In this document: piece after piece, positions 49,981 through 59,840 of the stretch
Position numbering within the stretch: position 1 is the first letter of the stretch
Layout of the letters: each line of letters begins with the position of its first letter
Origin: Duganella aceris
Lineage (GTDB): Bacteria; Pseudomonadota; Gammaproteobacteria; Burkholderiales; Burkholderiaceae_D
NCBI RefSeq assembly: GCF_011090165.1
Contig: NZ_JAADJT010000005.1
Coordinates: forward strand, 310,001 to 374,000
Length of the DNA stretch: 64,000 nucleotides
Direction of reading: 5' to 3'
Program-made: the position numbers and the translations under genes
Notes under the pieces: generated by a model
Told to the model about the DNA's origin: nothing
The model's database searches: none
What the model saw: only the letters and a program-made list of their open reading frames with translations

Positions 49981-52740
49981 TTACATCCGGTAGTTCAGAC
50001 CCAGCAGCACGGTGCGGCCGTACTTGGTCTGTTCGACGATGTTGCTCTCCACCTTGCGGTAGCGGACGAATTCGGCGTTGGTCAGGTTGTTCATCTGCAG
50101 CAGCAGCGACGCGCCTTTCAGCCAACCGCTGCCGAACTCATAGCCCAGTTGCAGGTCGAGGATCTTCTCGCCCTTGATGTAGGTGGCCTGGCGGTCGCCT
50201 TCGCTGGTCTGGATGTCGCCGACGAACGCGGAGCGGTAGCGCTGCGCCACCCGCGCCGAGAAGCCGTGCGCTTCGTAGTAGACGGTCAGGCCGGCGGTCA
50301 CCTTCGACAGGCCCGGCAGCGGCATATTGCCCGAACCGCCGTCGGTGGTGTCCGGCACGTTGAGCGAGCTGGTGGTGTAGGCGTAGTTGGCGTAGACGCC
50401 GAAGCCGTCCAACCACTTCGCCGCCAGGTTCAACGGAATCGACGCCGACAATTCCACGCCCTTGATGTAGCCGCCGCTGCCGTTGGTCGGCTGGGTGAAA
50501 TCGCCGATCGGGGTCGGCAGCGGGATGTTGGTCTGGCCCAGGTACGGCGTGAAGTCGAAATTGGTGTTGGTCAGGTTGACGATGTAGCTGTCGATCTTTT
50601 TATAGAACGCCGCCGCCGCCAGGTAGCCCTTCTTGTCGAAATACTTTTCATACGAGACGTCGAATGCCTTGGCGCGGAACGGGTCCAGCTTCGGGTTGCC
50701 GCCGCCGCCGGAGTAGACGTTCTTGGTGGTGTCGACGCCGAAGCCGTTGCTGGCGCGCAGATCGTTCAGGGTCGGGCGCGCCATCACTTTCGATACCGCC
50801 AGGCGCAGGTTCTGCTGGTGCTCGAACTCGAAGCCGATGTTCGCGCTCGGCAGCACATCGTGATACACCTTGCCCGAGCTGATGCTGGTGACCGGGCGGT
50901 TGGCGTCGCTGGTGCCGCCGTCGCTGTCGACCGACACGGCGCCGGAGCTCTGGTCGGTGCGCACGTACTGCAGGCCGACGTTGCCGCGTACCGGTATGCC
51001 GCCCAAAGTGTTATCGATATTCAGCTTGGTGTACGCGGTGGCGACCTTTTCCTTGACCACCCAGTCCTTGTTGTAGATGGCCGGATTGCGCTTCTCGTTG
51101 AAGTCGTAGACCGAGGCGGCCGCCGCCACCGGATCGAACACCAGCATCGATACGCCGGTGTCGCCGGCCATGCCGACGCTGGCGTTCGGGATCGCGACCG
51201 ACGCGAAACGGTCGCTGCCGCCGCCCTTGATGGTGCCGAGGTATTCGCGGAAGTCGCGTTCCTTGGAACGGTCCGACAGGTTGACGCCGGCGTCGATGTT
51301 GGAGAAGAACACGCCGTCCGGCAGGTCGCGCTTGCCCGACATGCGCACCGCCTTGATCTGGTCGGCGACGTGCGAATCCTTGATGTAGCCGGCCTGGATA
51401 TCGTTGCCGCCCCAGCCGGCGACGTCGGTCAGGCGGATGATCTTTGGATCGGCGTAGTTGAAGCCGGTGGTGAACTGCTGGCTGCCGGCCACGAAGTTGA
51501 CCGAGTCGAAGGCGCCCACCACGCCGTTGCCGGCGGTGCCGGCGTACGATTCGACGATGTTCTCGACCCGGGTCGCCTTGTTGTAGCTCAGGTCGACGGT
51601 GCCGGTCCAGTCGTTGCTCAGGCGCGCGGTGGTTTTCCAGCCCAGCGACTTGCTGGTCTCGGTCGCCTTGTCGCCGACGTTGGCGACGATGGCGTGGACG
51701 TTGTTGAAGGTGCCGCTGACGACATCGCTGCCGTTCAGCACCGCGTTGCTCAATACACCCGCCGCTTCGTGCTGGTTGTCGGCGGCGATCCACGAGTCGT
51801 TCAGGCCGGCCTGCCAGCCGTGGCGGCGGCCGTCGTGTTCATACTTCGAATAGAACAGGTCGAGCGTGCTGTTGAAATCGCGGTTCGGGCGGAACTGCAG
51901 CACCGCCATGGCGCCGTCGCGCTTGTCGTTCTGCTGCGCGGTCCAGCCTTCGACGCCGTTGTACGGCACATTGACGGTGGCGCCGTTGTATTGGGTGGTG
52001 CCGGAGCCCCACGAGGAGAAACGCGTGGTGGCCGCGCCGTTGTCCTTGAGGCGCGCCGCGCCGAGCGCGATACCGATGGTGCGGTTGGCGAATTGGTCGA
52101 TATACGAGGCGCTGGAGCGGGTGCCGTCGCCTTCTTTTTCCAGGCCGACGCCGCTCCTGGTCTTGCGCCCGTTGAGGGCGATGGTGCGCTTGCCGAAGTC
52201 CAGCGGGCGTACGGTCAGCATGTCGGCCGTGCCGGCCAGGCCCTGGCCGACCAGGGCGCCGTCGGGGGTTTTATAGATGGTCACGCCGCTCAGCAGCTCG
52301 GCCGGATATTGGTCGAACTCGACGCCCCGGCTGTCGCCGGTCGACACCTGTTCGCGGCCGTTCAGCAGCGCCGTGGAGAAATCGGGCGACATGCCGCGAA
52401 TGCTGATCGCCTGGGCGCGGCCGGCGGTGCGCTGCGCGGTCACGCCGGGCAGGCGGGCGATCGATTCGGCGATGCTGGCGTCGGGCAGCTTGCCGATGTC
52501 TTCGGCGGAAATCGCCTCGACGATGGAATCGTTGTTTTTCTTGACCGAGATCGCATCCTCGATGCCGCGCCGGATGCCGGCCACCACCACGCTGGTCATG
52601 GCGGGCGCGCCGGCTTCGGGACTGGCCGGCGCCGCTTCCTGGGCCCAGGCGCCGGCGGACAAGGTCGAGGCCAGCAAGGCGCAGGCGGCGGCGATCGGGT
52701 GCAGGCGGGTGGTTGGACGGGCGTGGTTCGGGGTGTTCAT
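49981..52740 (-). CDS. TonB-dependent receptor, maltodextrin-type (alpha-glucan locus)
   Basis: 919 residues from ATG 52740, with AGGAG upstream. A signal peptide (about 1-33, ending AGAWAQ) leads into the segment VVVAGIRRGIEDAISVKKNN and the plug signature AEDIGKLPDASIAESIARLPG, which is the hallmark of the long TonB receptors found with alpha-glucan genes in Caulobacter and Xanthomonas. The barrel ends in VLLGLNYRM, an unusual terminal Met after an aromatic-rich last strand. It is followed upstream (same strand) by the GH13 and GH97 genes. The likely ligand is maltodextrin, from context. Confidence 0.92.
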   Translation of the reverse strand: MNTPNHARPTTRLHPIAAACALLASTLSAGAWAQEAAPASPEAGAPAMTSVVVAGIRRGIEDAISVKKNNDSIVEAISAEDIGKLPDASIAESIARLPGVTAQRTAGRAQAISIRGMSPDFSTALLNGREQVSTGDSRGVEFDQYPAELLSGVTIYKTPDGALVGQGLAGTADMLTVRPLDFGKRTIALNGRKTRSGVGLEKEGDGTRSSASYIDQFANRTIGIALGAARLKDNGAATTRFSSWGSGTTQYNGATVNVPYNGVEGWTAQQNDKRDGAMAVLQFRPNRDFNSTLDLFYSKYEHDGRRHGWQAGLNDSWIAADNQHEAAGVLSNAVLNGSDVVSGTFNNVHAIVANVGDKATETSKSLGWKTTARLSNDWTGTVDLSYNKATRVENIVESYAGTAGNGVVGAFDSVNFVAGSQQFTTGFNYADPKIIRLTDVAGWGGNDIQAGYIKDSHVADQIKAVRMSGKRDLPDGVFFSNIDAGVNLSDRSKERDFREYLGTIKGGGSDRFASVAIPNASVGMAGDTGVSMLVFDPVAAAASVYDFNEKRNPAIYNKDWVVKEKVATAYTKLNIDNTLGGIPVRGNVGLQYVRTDQSSGAVSVDSDGGTSDANRPVTSISSGKVYHDVLPSANIGFEFEHQQNLRLAVSKVMARPTLNDLRASNGFGVDTTKNVYSGGGGNPKLDPFRAKAFDVSYEKYFDKKGYLAAAAFYKKIDSYIVNLTNTNFDFTPYLGQTNIPLPTPIGDFTQPTNGSGGYIKGVELSASIPLNLAAKWLDGFGVYANYAYTTSSLNVPDTTDGGSGNMPLPGLSKVTAGLTVYYEAHGFSARVAQRYRSAFVGDIQTSEGDRQATYIKGEKILDLQLGYEFGSGWLKGASLLLQMNNLTNAEFVRYRKVESNIVEQTKYGRTVLLGLNYRM

Positions 52741-52807
52741 CTTGCGGTCTCCTGAGTCATCGTTATGTAAAGCGTGCCGGTGCTGTACCGGCACGGGTGG
52801 GGGCGCC

Positions 52808-55183
52808 TTACCGGGCGCCGCCGATCAGCACCGTGCCGAACAACGCCGGTATGTGCAGGGTCAAGCGGCCCGCCTGTGCGACGACTGTGCTGCCGTCGAG
52901 CGGGCTGGTGTACGGGCCTGCGGGGGCGCCGGCAGGCAGCTGTACCGTCACGGTGGCGGCGGTGGCAGCGTTGTTGGTGGCGGTGATGGCCAGCGTGGCG
53001 CCGTCGCGGCGTGCCAGCACGATCACGTGGTCGTCCAGCAGCAGCGGGGCGTCGATGCCGCCGTGGCGCAGCACCGGATGCGCGGCGCGCATCGCGATCA
53101 GCGCCTTGACGTCGGCCAGCAAGGCCAGGTCCGGCTTGCCGCCCAGATCGGCCCACGGGTAGGTGGCGCGGTTGAGCGGATCGTCGCCGCCGTTCACGCC
53201 CACTTCGTCGCCGTAGTACACCGCCGGTGCGCCGGGGAAGGTCATCTGGAAGAACAGCGCCAGCCGCAGCCGCTGGCGCGCCAGCGCGGCGGCGGCCGGA
53301 TCGGCGCCGTCGCCAAGGTCTCCCAGCACGTGCAGCGAGCGCGCCTGGTCGTGCGTGGACAACAGGTTCATCAGCGCGTAGAAGGCTTGCGGCGGATAGG
53401 CTTCGCGCATCATCTCGATGCTGGCGTAAGCCGCGCCGGCCTTGGCGCCGCCGGCGTAGTCCAGCACCGCGTTGCGGAAGATGTAGTTCATGGTCGAGTC
53501 GAAGGTGTCGCCGAGCAGGAACTTGGAGGAGTCGAACCAGGTTTCGGCGATCGTCAGCGCGTCGCCGCGTTCCGCCTTGACCACCTTGCGCCACGCGCGC
53601 CAGAAGTCGTCCGGCACCCATGGCGCCACGTCCATGCGCCAGCCGGACGCGCCGCGCCGCAGCCACAGGCGCGTGATCGAATCCGGCGCGCCGTAGGCGA
53701 ACTGGCGGTAGGACGGCGAGGCCTTGTTCAATTCCGGCAGGTCGACCGTGCCGCCCCAGCCTTTGTAGCGGCGGTTCGGATCGCTCTGTTTGGCGTCGAA
53801 CACATACCAGTCGGCGTAGGGCGAGGCCGGGTCGATGCGCTCGCCGCGGAAGGCGCCCTGGCCGTTGTAGTTGGCGTAGCGGTCGAAGTACAGCGAGTCG
53901 CTGCCGGTGTGGTTGAACGACGCGTCGGCGATCACGCGGATGCCGCGCTTGCCGGCTTCCTCGGTCAGGCGGGTGTAGTCGGCGTTGCTGCCGAAGTGCG
54001 GGTCGATGTTGCGGAAATCGGCGGTGTCGTACTTGTGGTTGCTGGCGGCCTGGAATAACGGCGTCATGTAGATGGTGTTGGCGCCCAGCTCGCGGATGTA
54101 ATCGAGCTTGTCGATCACGCCTTGCAGGTCGCCGCCGAAGAAGTCGTTGTTGTCCAGCTTGTCGGAGCCGTCGCCGCTGCGCGGGCGGGATGGGCGGTCC
54201 AGCCAGTTGCCGTGCAATTCGATGCCCTGGTTGTGATAGCGGGTCACGCCGGGCTGCGGATCGTTGCCGCGATCGCCGTTGCGGAAGCGTTCGGGGAAGA
54301 TGTAGTAGTACACCGCGTCGCTGGCCCATGCCGGCACCTTGAAGTCGGGCGCATACACGGTCTGGCGGAATGGACGGATGGTCTGGCCGGGCATCGCCGC
54401 CTGCACCGCGCCGATGCCATTGACGCCGCGTTCGCGGGTCCAGTACAGCGGCTGCACGTTGTTCTGGTACAGATAGCGCTTGCCTTTGATCTCCACTTCG
54501 AAGTAGTAGCCGTACACGCCGATGTCGGTGAAACGGTACTGTGCGCTCCAGCGATCCAGGTTCTGCCCGTGCTGCCGTTGCATGGCGATGCGCGCTAGCG
54601 GCGCATAGCTGAGCACTTCCTGATTGCCTTCGAGCGTGCGGCGCTCGACCACCAGCGTGACCTTGCTGACGCCGGGCAGGGCGTTCAAGTGCAGGGTGAC
54701 GCCGCCCCCCGCTTTCAGTGCGCCGAACGGCGCCTTGTCGGCCAGCCGGCGCGAGTCGTGCGCCAGGCTCAGGGCGACCGGGTCGGTGGGCGCGGCGGTG
54801 TCGGGATCGTCGTAGCTGCGCGGGCCGAGCGCGATGTGCGGCTTGCCGTTTTCAAACGTCACCTTGATGGTTTGCGCGCCGGAGAATTTTTCGGTGAACG
54901 CGCCATAGGTGGCGTTTTCCGACCACGCCGCGTCGCCGATCTTGAATTCGTATGTGCCGGCCAGGTCGACGTTGAGATAATAGGCGTCGCAGCGCCAAGC
55001 CAGCTTGTAGGCGTCCGCCACGCCCCAGTTGTTCATGCTGCCGCGTACGAACAGCGGCGCCGCGCCGGGCGCGCTGTCGCTGCAAGCCGCCGACGCATCG
55101 ACCGACAACACGGCGGCGGCGATAGCGGCGGCCAGCAGGCGTTTCGTCTGCGTCGATGGCTTGCGTGCGGGTGTAACGGGCAT
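52808..55183 (-). CDS. Secreted GH13 alpha-amylase-family enzyme with N-terminal starch-binding-like module
   Basis: 791 residues from ATG 55183, with AAGGA upstream. A signal peptide (about 1-32) is followed by a SusE/pullulanase-type carbohydrate-binding module (FVRGSMNNWGVADAYKL), an N-domain of the cyclomaltodextrinase/neopullulanase type (about 135-290) and the GH13 barrel. The catalytic trio is intact: Asp518 (GWRMDVAP), Glu547 (IAETWFD) and Asp612 (LLSTHDQAR). A C-terminal beta domain closes the protein. It cuts alpha-1,4 (possibly alpha-1,6) glucans or cyclodextrins in the periplasm or outside. It lies 67 bp upstream of the TonB receptor on the same strand. Confidence 0.92.
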   Translation of the reverse strand: MPVTPARKPSTQTKRLLAAAIAAAVLSVDASAACSDSAPGAAPLFVRGSMNNWGVADAYKLAWRCDAYYLNVDLAGTYEFKIGDAAWSENATYGAFTEKFSGAQTIKVTFENGKPHIALGPRSYDDPDTAAPTDPVALSLAHDSRRLADKAPFGALKAGGGVTLHLNALPGVSKVTLVVERRTLEGNQEVLSYAPLARIAMQRQHGQNLDRWSAQYRFTDIGVYGYYFEVEIKGKRYLYQNNVQPLYWTRERGVNGIGAVQAAMPGQTIRPFRQTVYAPDFKVPAWASDAVYYYIFPERFRNGDRGNDPQPGVTRYHNQGIELHGNWLDRPSRPRSGDGSDKLDNNDFFGGDLQGVIDKLDYIRELGANTIYMTPLFQAASNHKYDTADFRNIDPHFGSNADYTRLTEEAGKRGIRVIADASFNHTGSDSLYFDRYANYNGQGAFRGERIDPASPYADWYVFDAKQSDPNRRYKGWGGTVDLPELNKASPSYRQFAYGAPDSITRLWLRRGASGWRMDVAPWVPDDFWRAWRKVVKAERGDALTIAETWFDSSKFLLGDTFDSTMNYIFRNAVLDYAGGAKAGAAYASIEMMREAYPPQAFYALMNLLSTHDQARSLHVLGDLGDGADPAAAALARQRLRLALFFQMTFPGAPAVYYGDEVGVNGGDDPLNRATYPWADLGGKPDLALLADVKALIAMRAAHPVLRHGGIDAPLLLDDHVIVLARRDGATLAITATNNAATAATVTVQLPAGAPAGPYTSPLDGSTVVAQAGRLTLHIPALFGTVLIGGAR

Positions 55184-55342
55184 TGAAATTCCTTGTGGGC
55201 CGGGGCGGTACGGGACAATACTAGAGCGGCGGCGGGAGCCGTTAGCGCTAAAAACAACAGCGTCGCCATGAATCCGGCGCGCCTGAAGAAAATCTTTAAA
55301 TTGCATGAAGAAAGTCTGAAGAAAGCTTCTGCGGCGGCGCCG

Positions 55343-56692
55343 TCATGCCGGCGTGAAGCGGATCGCCTGGCCGCCGCCGGGCGCCAACTTCAGCGTGAGT
55401 TGATCGGCCGCCGAGACTTTGCGCCGCTCGGTCACCAGCCCGAAACGGGCGTCGCCGCCAGTGTCGGCCGGCTCGCCGTCGCGATGGATCTCGGCCAGGT
55501 AGGTCTTGCCGGCGTCGAGGAAGCCGAGCGGCAGCGGCAGCACGCGGGCAAAGCCGTCGGTGATCGCGCCCACGTACCAGTCCTGCGAGGCGCGGTCTTT
55601 GCGCGCGACGGTGGCGTAGGCGCCGATGGCGCCATGCGGCATGCGGGTTTCGGCCCAATCGGTCGGCATAGCTTTGCTGAACGCATGCGGATGCGGGTCA
55701 GCCGGCATCGGCGCCGGTGCGTAGACGACCACCGCGTTGGCCAATCGCCTGGCCGGCGTCGGATCGAAGCGGTGGCCGTCGGCGCCCTGCGGTTCGCCGC
55801 ACGGCTGGAACTCCATGCCGCGCGCGGCCGGCTGGCTGGCTTCGCCGAGGTTCAGCACCAGGTCGGACAGATACAGGCCCGGCGCGTCGTCGGCGATCTG
55901 TATGGCGCGCCAGGGCGTGTTGAATGCGCCTTTGCGCACCACCGCCGGTCCGCTGGCCGGCGGCGCCAGGTGTGCGCGCAGCTTCTGCCCCTCGACGCGG
56001 CGCAGCCACAGCGACGGATAGTCGGCCTGCGCGGCGTCGTGAAAAGCGATGTGGGTGCCATGGTCGGTGCGCACGGTCAAGGGCGTGTTGGCCATGCCGA
56101 CTTCGCCGAGCGCGGTTTTCCGCACCGGGTATTCCAGCGCCGGCACCTCGCCGGCCGGCTGCCACCACGCCACGGCCGGCTCGGCCACCACGAACTGGGT
56201 CAGCTCCTCACTGAGATGCAGCGCCTTCATCCGCGCCTGCCTGACGAACTCATAGCGGAAAGCGACGCCGTCGTCGTACACGCGGAACACGATCGACAGG
56301 CGGCGGCCGGCGGCGTCCTTCTGCCGCACATCGACGCGCAGCTGTGTGTAATGGTCGCGCACGAAGCGGCGCTCGCCGCCTGGCTGTTCGCGGGTGTCGT
56401 CGTGGATGGTGACTTGCTGGCGCGCGATCGTGAAGCCGGCGTCGAGCGGGTCGCCGTTGGCCAGCAAGAAGCCCAGGCGCGACGGCGCGATCACCGCTTT
56501 GCCGTGGCGGCCGACCTGGTAGGTCAGGCGGCCATCGTCGGCCACCTGCAGCGCGACGTCGAGGATTTTTCCAGGGGAGGAAGCGGTGGCCAGCGTTTCA
56601 TCGGCCCACACATTGGCGGTGCTGACGACGGTGCCGAACGCGACGCAGCCTGCGGTGGACATCCAGCGGTGTTTATTGGCTTGCGCTTGCAT
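55343..56692 (-). CDS. GH97-family protein lacking the catalytic TIM barrel (internal deletion)
   Basis: 449 residues from ATG 56692, with GGGAG upstream; signal peptide about 1-30. Residues 38-285 match the GH97 N-terminal beta-super-sandwich (GFLLANGDPLDAGFTI; VYDDGVAFRYEF; IQIADDAPGLYLSDLVLNLG). Residues 318-449 match the GH97 C-terminal part (LANAVVVYAPAPMPAD; PTDWAETR; DWYVGAITDGFARVLPLPLG). The roughly 230-300-residue catalytic barrel expected between them is absent, with the catalytic and calcium-site glutamates. Full-length members such as SusB have about 650-740 residues. The frame stays open across the junction (near 55735-55840). It may be a degraded alpha-glucosidase or a surviving glucan-binding protein. 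Confidence 0.8.
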   Translation of the reverse strand: MQAQANKHRWMSTAGCVAFGTVVSTANVWADETLATASSPGKILDVALQVADDGRLTYQVGRHGKAVIAPSRLGFLLANGDPLDAGFTIARQQVTIHDDTREQPGGERRFVRDHYTQLRVDVRQKDAAGRRLSIVFRVYDDGVAFRYEFVRQARMKALHLSEELTQFVVAEPAVAWWQPAGEVPALEYPVRKTALGEVGMANTPLTVRTDHGTHIAFHDAAQADYPSLWLRRVEGQKLRAHLAPPASGPAVVRKGAFNTPWRAIQIADDAPGLYLSDLVLNLGEASQPAARGMEFQPCGEPQGADGHRFDPTPARRLANAVVVYAPAPMPADPHPHAFSKAMPTDWAETRMPHGAIGAYATVARKDRASQDWYVGAITDGFARVLPLPLGFLDAGKTYLAEIHRDGEPADTGGDARFGLVTERRKVSAADQLTLKLAPGGGQAIRFTPA

Positions 56693-56824
56693 TCGGCTCC
56701 CTGCTTCGGTGAAAAGGCGGGGAGGATAGTCAAGCAAGTCGGGAGCGCGGTCAATGCCGCGCCTGAAGCGTTTCTGAAGATTGCGCCCGCCGGCGGCGGC
56801 CGGCGGCGGGCAATTATTCAGGCG

Positions 56825-58123
56825 TCAGTGGTCCGTATGCAGATACGACGGCGTCTTCGGCAGGCGCAGGCTGACCAGGAAGGCGATCGCCATCATGATG
56901 GTCACGTAGATGAAGAACCAGTTCTCATGCCCGATATTCTTCAGCGACAGGCCGACGAATTCCGCCGAGCCGCCGAAGATCGCGTTCGCGATCGCATACG
57001 ACAGCCCGACGCCCAGCGCGCGCACTTCGGGCGGGAACATTTCCGCCTTCACCAGGCCGCTGATCGAGGTGTACAGGCTGACGATGGCCAGGGCCACGGT
57101 GATCAGCGCGAAGGCGATATAGCTGCTGTGATTACCGCGCAGGATTTCCAGGATCGGGTAGGTCGCCAGCGCGCCGAGCGCGCCGAACAGCATCATCGAG
57201 GTGCGGCGGCCGATGCGGTCGGCCAGCATGCCGAACAGCGGCTGCATGCACATGTAGAGGAACAGCGCGCCGGTCATCACCACGCTGGCGGTCTTGGCCG
57301 GCATGCCGGCGGTATTGACCAGGTATTTCTGCATGTAGGTGGTGAAGGTGTAGAAGATCAGCGAGCCGCCGGCGGTGTAGCCCAGTACGGTGAGGAAGGC
57401 GGCGCGGTGGTGCTTGAAGATGCCGGCCAGCGTGCCGGCTTCCTTCTTGTTGGTGTCCTCGGCCTTGATGGTTTCGTGCAGCGTGCGGCGCAGCACCAGC
57501 GACACCAGCGCGGCGATGGCGCCGACCACGAACGGAATGCGCCAGCCCCAGGCCTTCAGGTCGGCCTCGGTCAGGAACTGCTCCAGGATCACCACCGTCA
57601 GCACGGCCAGCAATTGGCCGCCGATCAGCGTCACGTACTGGAACGAGGAGAAGAAGCCGCGCTGGCCGCGCAGTGCGACTTCGCTCATGTAGGTGGCGGT
57701 GGTGCCGTATTCGCCGCCCACCGACAGGCCCTGGAACATGCGGATGACCAGCAGCAGGATGGGCGCGGCGACGCCGATGGTGGCGTAGGTCGGCAGGACC
57801 GCGATCGCCAGCGAGCCGGCGCACATCATCAGCACCGAGACCACCATCGATTTCTTGCGGCCGACGCGGTCGGCGATGCGGCCGAACATCCAGCCGCCGA
57901 TCGGGCGCATCAGGAAACCGACCGCGAACACCGCCGCCGACTTCAGGAATTCCGCTGTGGAGTTGCCGCTAGGGAAGAACTGGCTGGCGAAGTAAATCGA
58001 GGCGAAGGAGTAGACGTAGAAGTCGAACCACTCGACAAGATTGCCGGAAGACGCGCTGACGATGGCGAAAATGCGCTTGCGCTTCTCTTCGGCGCTGTAA
58101 TGAGGCTGGTCGTTGGCGGGCAT
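56825..58123 (-). CDS. MFS transporter, metabolite:H+ symporter (MHS; KgtP-like)
   Basis: 432 residues with twelve predicted helices. MHS signatures: [18 protein letters not shown] at helix 1, [19 protein letters not shown] after helix 2, [21 protein letters not shown] in helix 4 and the sugar-porter-like [10 protein letters not shown] in the centre. The closest pattern known to me is the 2-oxoglutarate permease KgtP. It imports dicarboxylates or similar compounds with protons. It lies upstream of the GH97 gene on the same strand with a 132-bp gap, so it may be separately transcribed and unrelated to glucan use. Interestingly, the window also has an orphan 2-oxoglutarate dehydrogenase E1. Confidence 0.9.
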   Translation of the reverse strand: MPANDQPHYSAEEKRKRIFAIVSASSGNLVEWFDFYVYSFASIYFASQFFPSGNSTAEFLKSAAVFAVGFLMRPIGGWMFGRIADRVGRKKSMVVSVLMMCAGSLAIAVLPTYATIGVAAPILLLVIRMFQGLSVGGEYGTTATYMSEVALRGQRGFFSSFQYVTLIGGQLLAVLTVVILEQFLTEADLKAWGWRIPFVVGAIAALVSLVLRRTLHETIKAEDTNKKEAGTLAGIFKHHRAAFLTVLGYTAGGSLIFYTFTTYMQKYLVNTAGMPAKTASVVMTGALFLYMCMQPLFGMLADRIGRRTSMMLFGALGALATYPILEILRGNHSSYIAFALITVALAIVSLYTSISGLVKAEMFPPEVRALGVGLSYAIANAIFGGSAEFVGLSLKNIGHENWFFIYVTIMMAIAFLVSLRLPKTPSYLHTDH

Positions 58124-58170
58124 AGGTTTCCTTCACAAATAAACTATTGTAAGGCATACGCTTGCTTGCC

Positions 58171-58202
58171 GCTGGCGCGCGCGAACCGCGCGTATGGCCA
58201 GC
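58171..58202 (-). terminator. Strong hairpin after the FlaG-like gene
   Basis: GCTGGC (58171-58176) and GCCAGC (58197-58202) pair around inner CGCGCG/CGCGCG stems, immediately downstream of the flaG stop on the minus strand. The second structure CATACGC/GCGTATG overlaps it. There is no T-tract, so it is either a factor-dependent terminator or an mRNA-stabilising hairpin. Confidence 0.4.
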
Positions 58203-58568
58203 TTAGATTTTATTATCGACCAACAGTCCCTTCAAGCCCCGCAAGTCCTTGCCGATCTCCAGCGCTTGTTGCGTGGGGAACTGGCGCAGCACTTTCTTGG
58301 ATTCGGTGTCGATCACGGTGATAACGGAGCGGCCGCTGCTGTCGTCGATGCTGAAGTGCACTTCGCTATTTGGTTTCAGAAAACGATTGATCGCGTCGAC
58401 CGAGTTTTTCAAATCGCCCGGATGAACCGCCGCGTCGGCCTTGGCCTGGTCGGCCGCCGTGTCGGCGACGGACGTCGTCTTGACGCCCGTTGCGGCGGGG
58501 CGTGTCAGCGCCTTGGGCTCGGCGGAGCCGGGCAGCGGGGCGGGTGCGGCGGTCGGTTGGATGTTCAT
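58203..58568 (-). CDS. FlaG-family protein (orphan)
   Basis: 121 residues. An alanine/proline-rich disordered N-terminus (1-45) is followed by a FlaG domain: DAINRFLKPNSEVHFSIDDSSGR, then SVITVIDTESKKVLRQFPTQQ, then ALEIGKDL. FlaG proteins affect flagellar filament length, and genes usually sit next to fliC/fliD. No other flagellar gene is visible in the window, so this copy is isolated. GGGA precedes the ATG at about ten bases. It could be a duplicated flaG with a different role. Confidence 0.82.
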   Translation of the reverse strand: MNIQPTAAPAPLPGSAEPKALTRPAATGVKTTSVADTAADQAKADAAVHPGDLKNSVDAINRFLKPNSEVHFSIDDSSGRSVITVIDTESKKVLRQFPTQQALEIGKDLRGLKGLLVDNKI

Positions 58569-58774
58569 TGCGTGGATTCCCTTGCGGCCGGCGCTGCCGA
58601 TAGTTGTTTTACGCGCCTTCCTTGGGTATCGGCAGCAATCGGCAAAATGTTAGGGTCGGCGGAGAATCATTTATTGGATAAGCTGTGCTGATAGCGCTAT
58701 TGGCGGCGTCGGCGGCGGCGTCGGTGGCGCATTATTGGCTGCTACAATGTTGTTTCCTTAAATCAGGCGCCGCC

Positions 58775-59740
58775 ATGTCCGACATCCCTGCAATTCCGGC
58801 CTCGTCGGCACCGCCCGGCGCCGAGGTGTTCACCTCGCACCATCTGGAACTCGCGCTGGATAATCTGGTCGCGCCCGGTGTGATCGTCGCCGGCGATCCC
58901 GGACCGGGCGCGGTGTTCGGATGCCGCTTAATGGGCGGCGGCATCATGGTCGCCGCCGCCCTGGCCGCCGGGACGGTGGTGCGGCACCAGGAGCACCACC
59001 TGGCGGATCTGGCGCATGACGACATCAATGTCGCGATCGTCCTGGAAGGCGGCGGCAGCGTCGAGGTGACCGGCGCCCGGTTCCAGATCGGCGCCGGCGA
59101 CCTGCTCTATCTGCCCGCGCGTGCGCCGGCCACCACCAGCATCGACATGGCCTGCCGGATGGTGATCCTGCGGCTTTCCTTCAGCCGACTCAACGGCGGG
59201 CAACGCGGCAACTTCAGCGATTTCCGGGCCTCGTTGGCGCTGCCGGAATCGGGATTACGGCAGGCGGTGCTGCATTACGTGCGCCAGGTGCTGCCGGCGC
59301 TGGCCGACAGTTCCCTGGCCACGGTCGCCCATGCGGAGCAGGCCTTCGTCTCGCTGCTGGCGGCGGGCTACACCGAAGCGCGGCACGCGACCAGCGCGGC
59401 CGGCGAATTGCAATCGCGCTGGGACATGGTGGTGCTGGCGGTGGACACCATGCTGGCGGATCCGGAACTGAATGTGGGGCGCCTGGCGGAGGCGGTGGGG
59501 GTGTCGACCCGGCGCGTGCATCGCCTGTTCGAGGAACATGGCCAGCGCTACGGCGCATATCTGCTGGAACAGCGTCTGCAACGCGCGCGCGAGGACTTGC
59601 TGCGGCCGCTGTACGCGGAGCAGGGCGTGGCCCAGGCCGGCTATCGCGCGGGATTCAATAGCGCCAGCCATTTCAGCCGCTGCTTCAAGCAGCGCTACGG
59701 CGTCTCGCCGTCGGAATACGTCAGCGGCGTGAAGGCGTAA
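58775..59740 (+). CDS. AraC family transcriptional regulator
   Basis: 321 residues from ATG 58775; an earlier ATG at 58685 would add 30 residues with no supporting ribosome site and looks non-coding. The N-terminal domain is cupin-like (DDINVAIVLEGGGSVEVTGARF, then GAGDLLYLPARAP) and the C-terminal AraC helix-turn-helix pair is standard (LNVGRLAEAVGVSTRRVHRLF; AQAGYRAGFNSASHFSRCFKQRYGVSPSEYV). It is divergent from the flaG gene and 100 bp upstream of the M1 peptidase gene. Its targets are unknown. Confidence 0.92.
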   Translation: MSDIPAIPASSAPPGAEVFTSHHLELALDNLVAPGVIVAGDPGPGAVFGCRLMGGGIMVAAALAAGTVVRHQEHHLADLAHDDINVAIVLEGGGSVEVTGARFQIGAGDLLYLPARAPATTSIDMACRMVILRLSFSRLNGGQRGNFSDFRASLALPESGLRQAVLHYVRQVLPALADSSLATVAHAEQAFVSLLAAGYTEARHATSAAGELQSRWDMVVLAVDTMLADPELNVGRLAEAVGVSTRRVHRLFEEHGQRYGAYLLEQRLQRAREDLLRPLYAEQGVAQAGYRAGFNSASHFSRCFKQRYGVSPSEYVSGVKA

Positions 59741-59840
59741 TTCGGCGCGCCGGTGCAAGTCGCGGTTCACTTTGGTGATAACGCCCCGCATCCCGCCTGC
59801 GCTAGACTTTCTGCTGATCAATTTAGCTGGACGGGACGCA

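Noticed and set aside
50149..52755. Plus-strand 868-codon frame opposite the maltodextrin-type TonB receptor
   Set aside because: The receptor has a signal peptide, plug and barrel signatures; the other frame has none and is composition-biased.
55193..58321. Plus-strand open frame of 1042 codons across the GH97 and permease genes
   Set aside because: It spans two well-supported minus-strand genes and their gap, is rich in Arg, His and Gln, and shows no known domain. It results from the high GC content.
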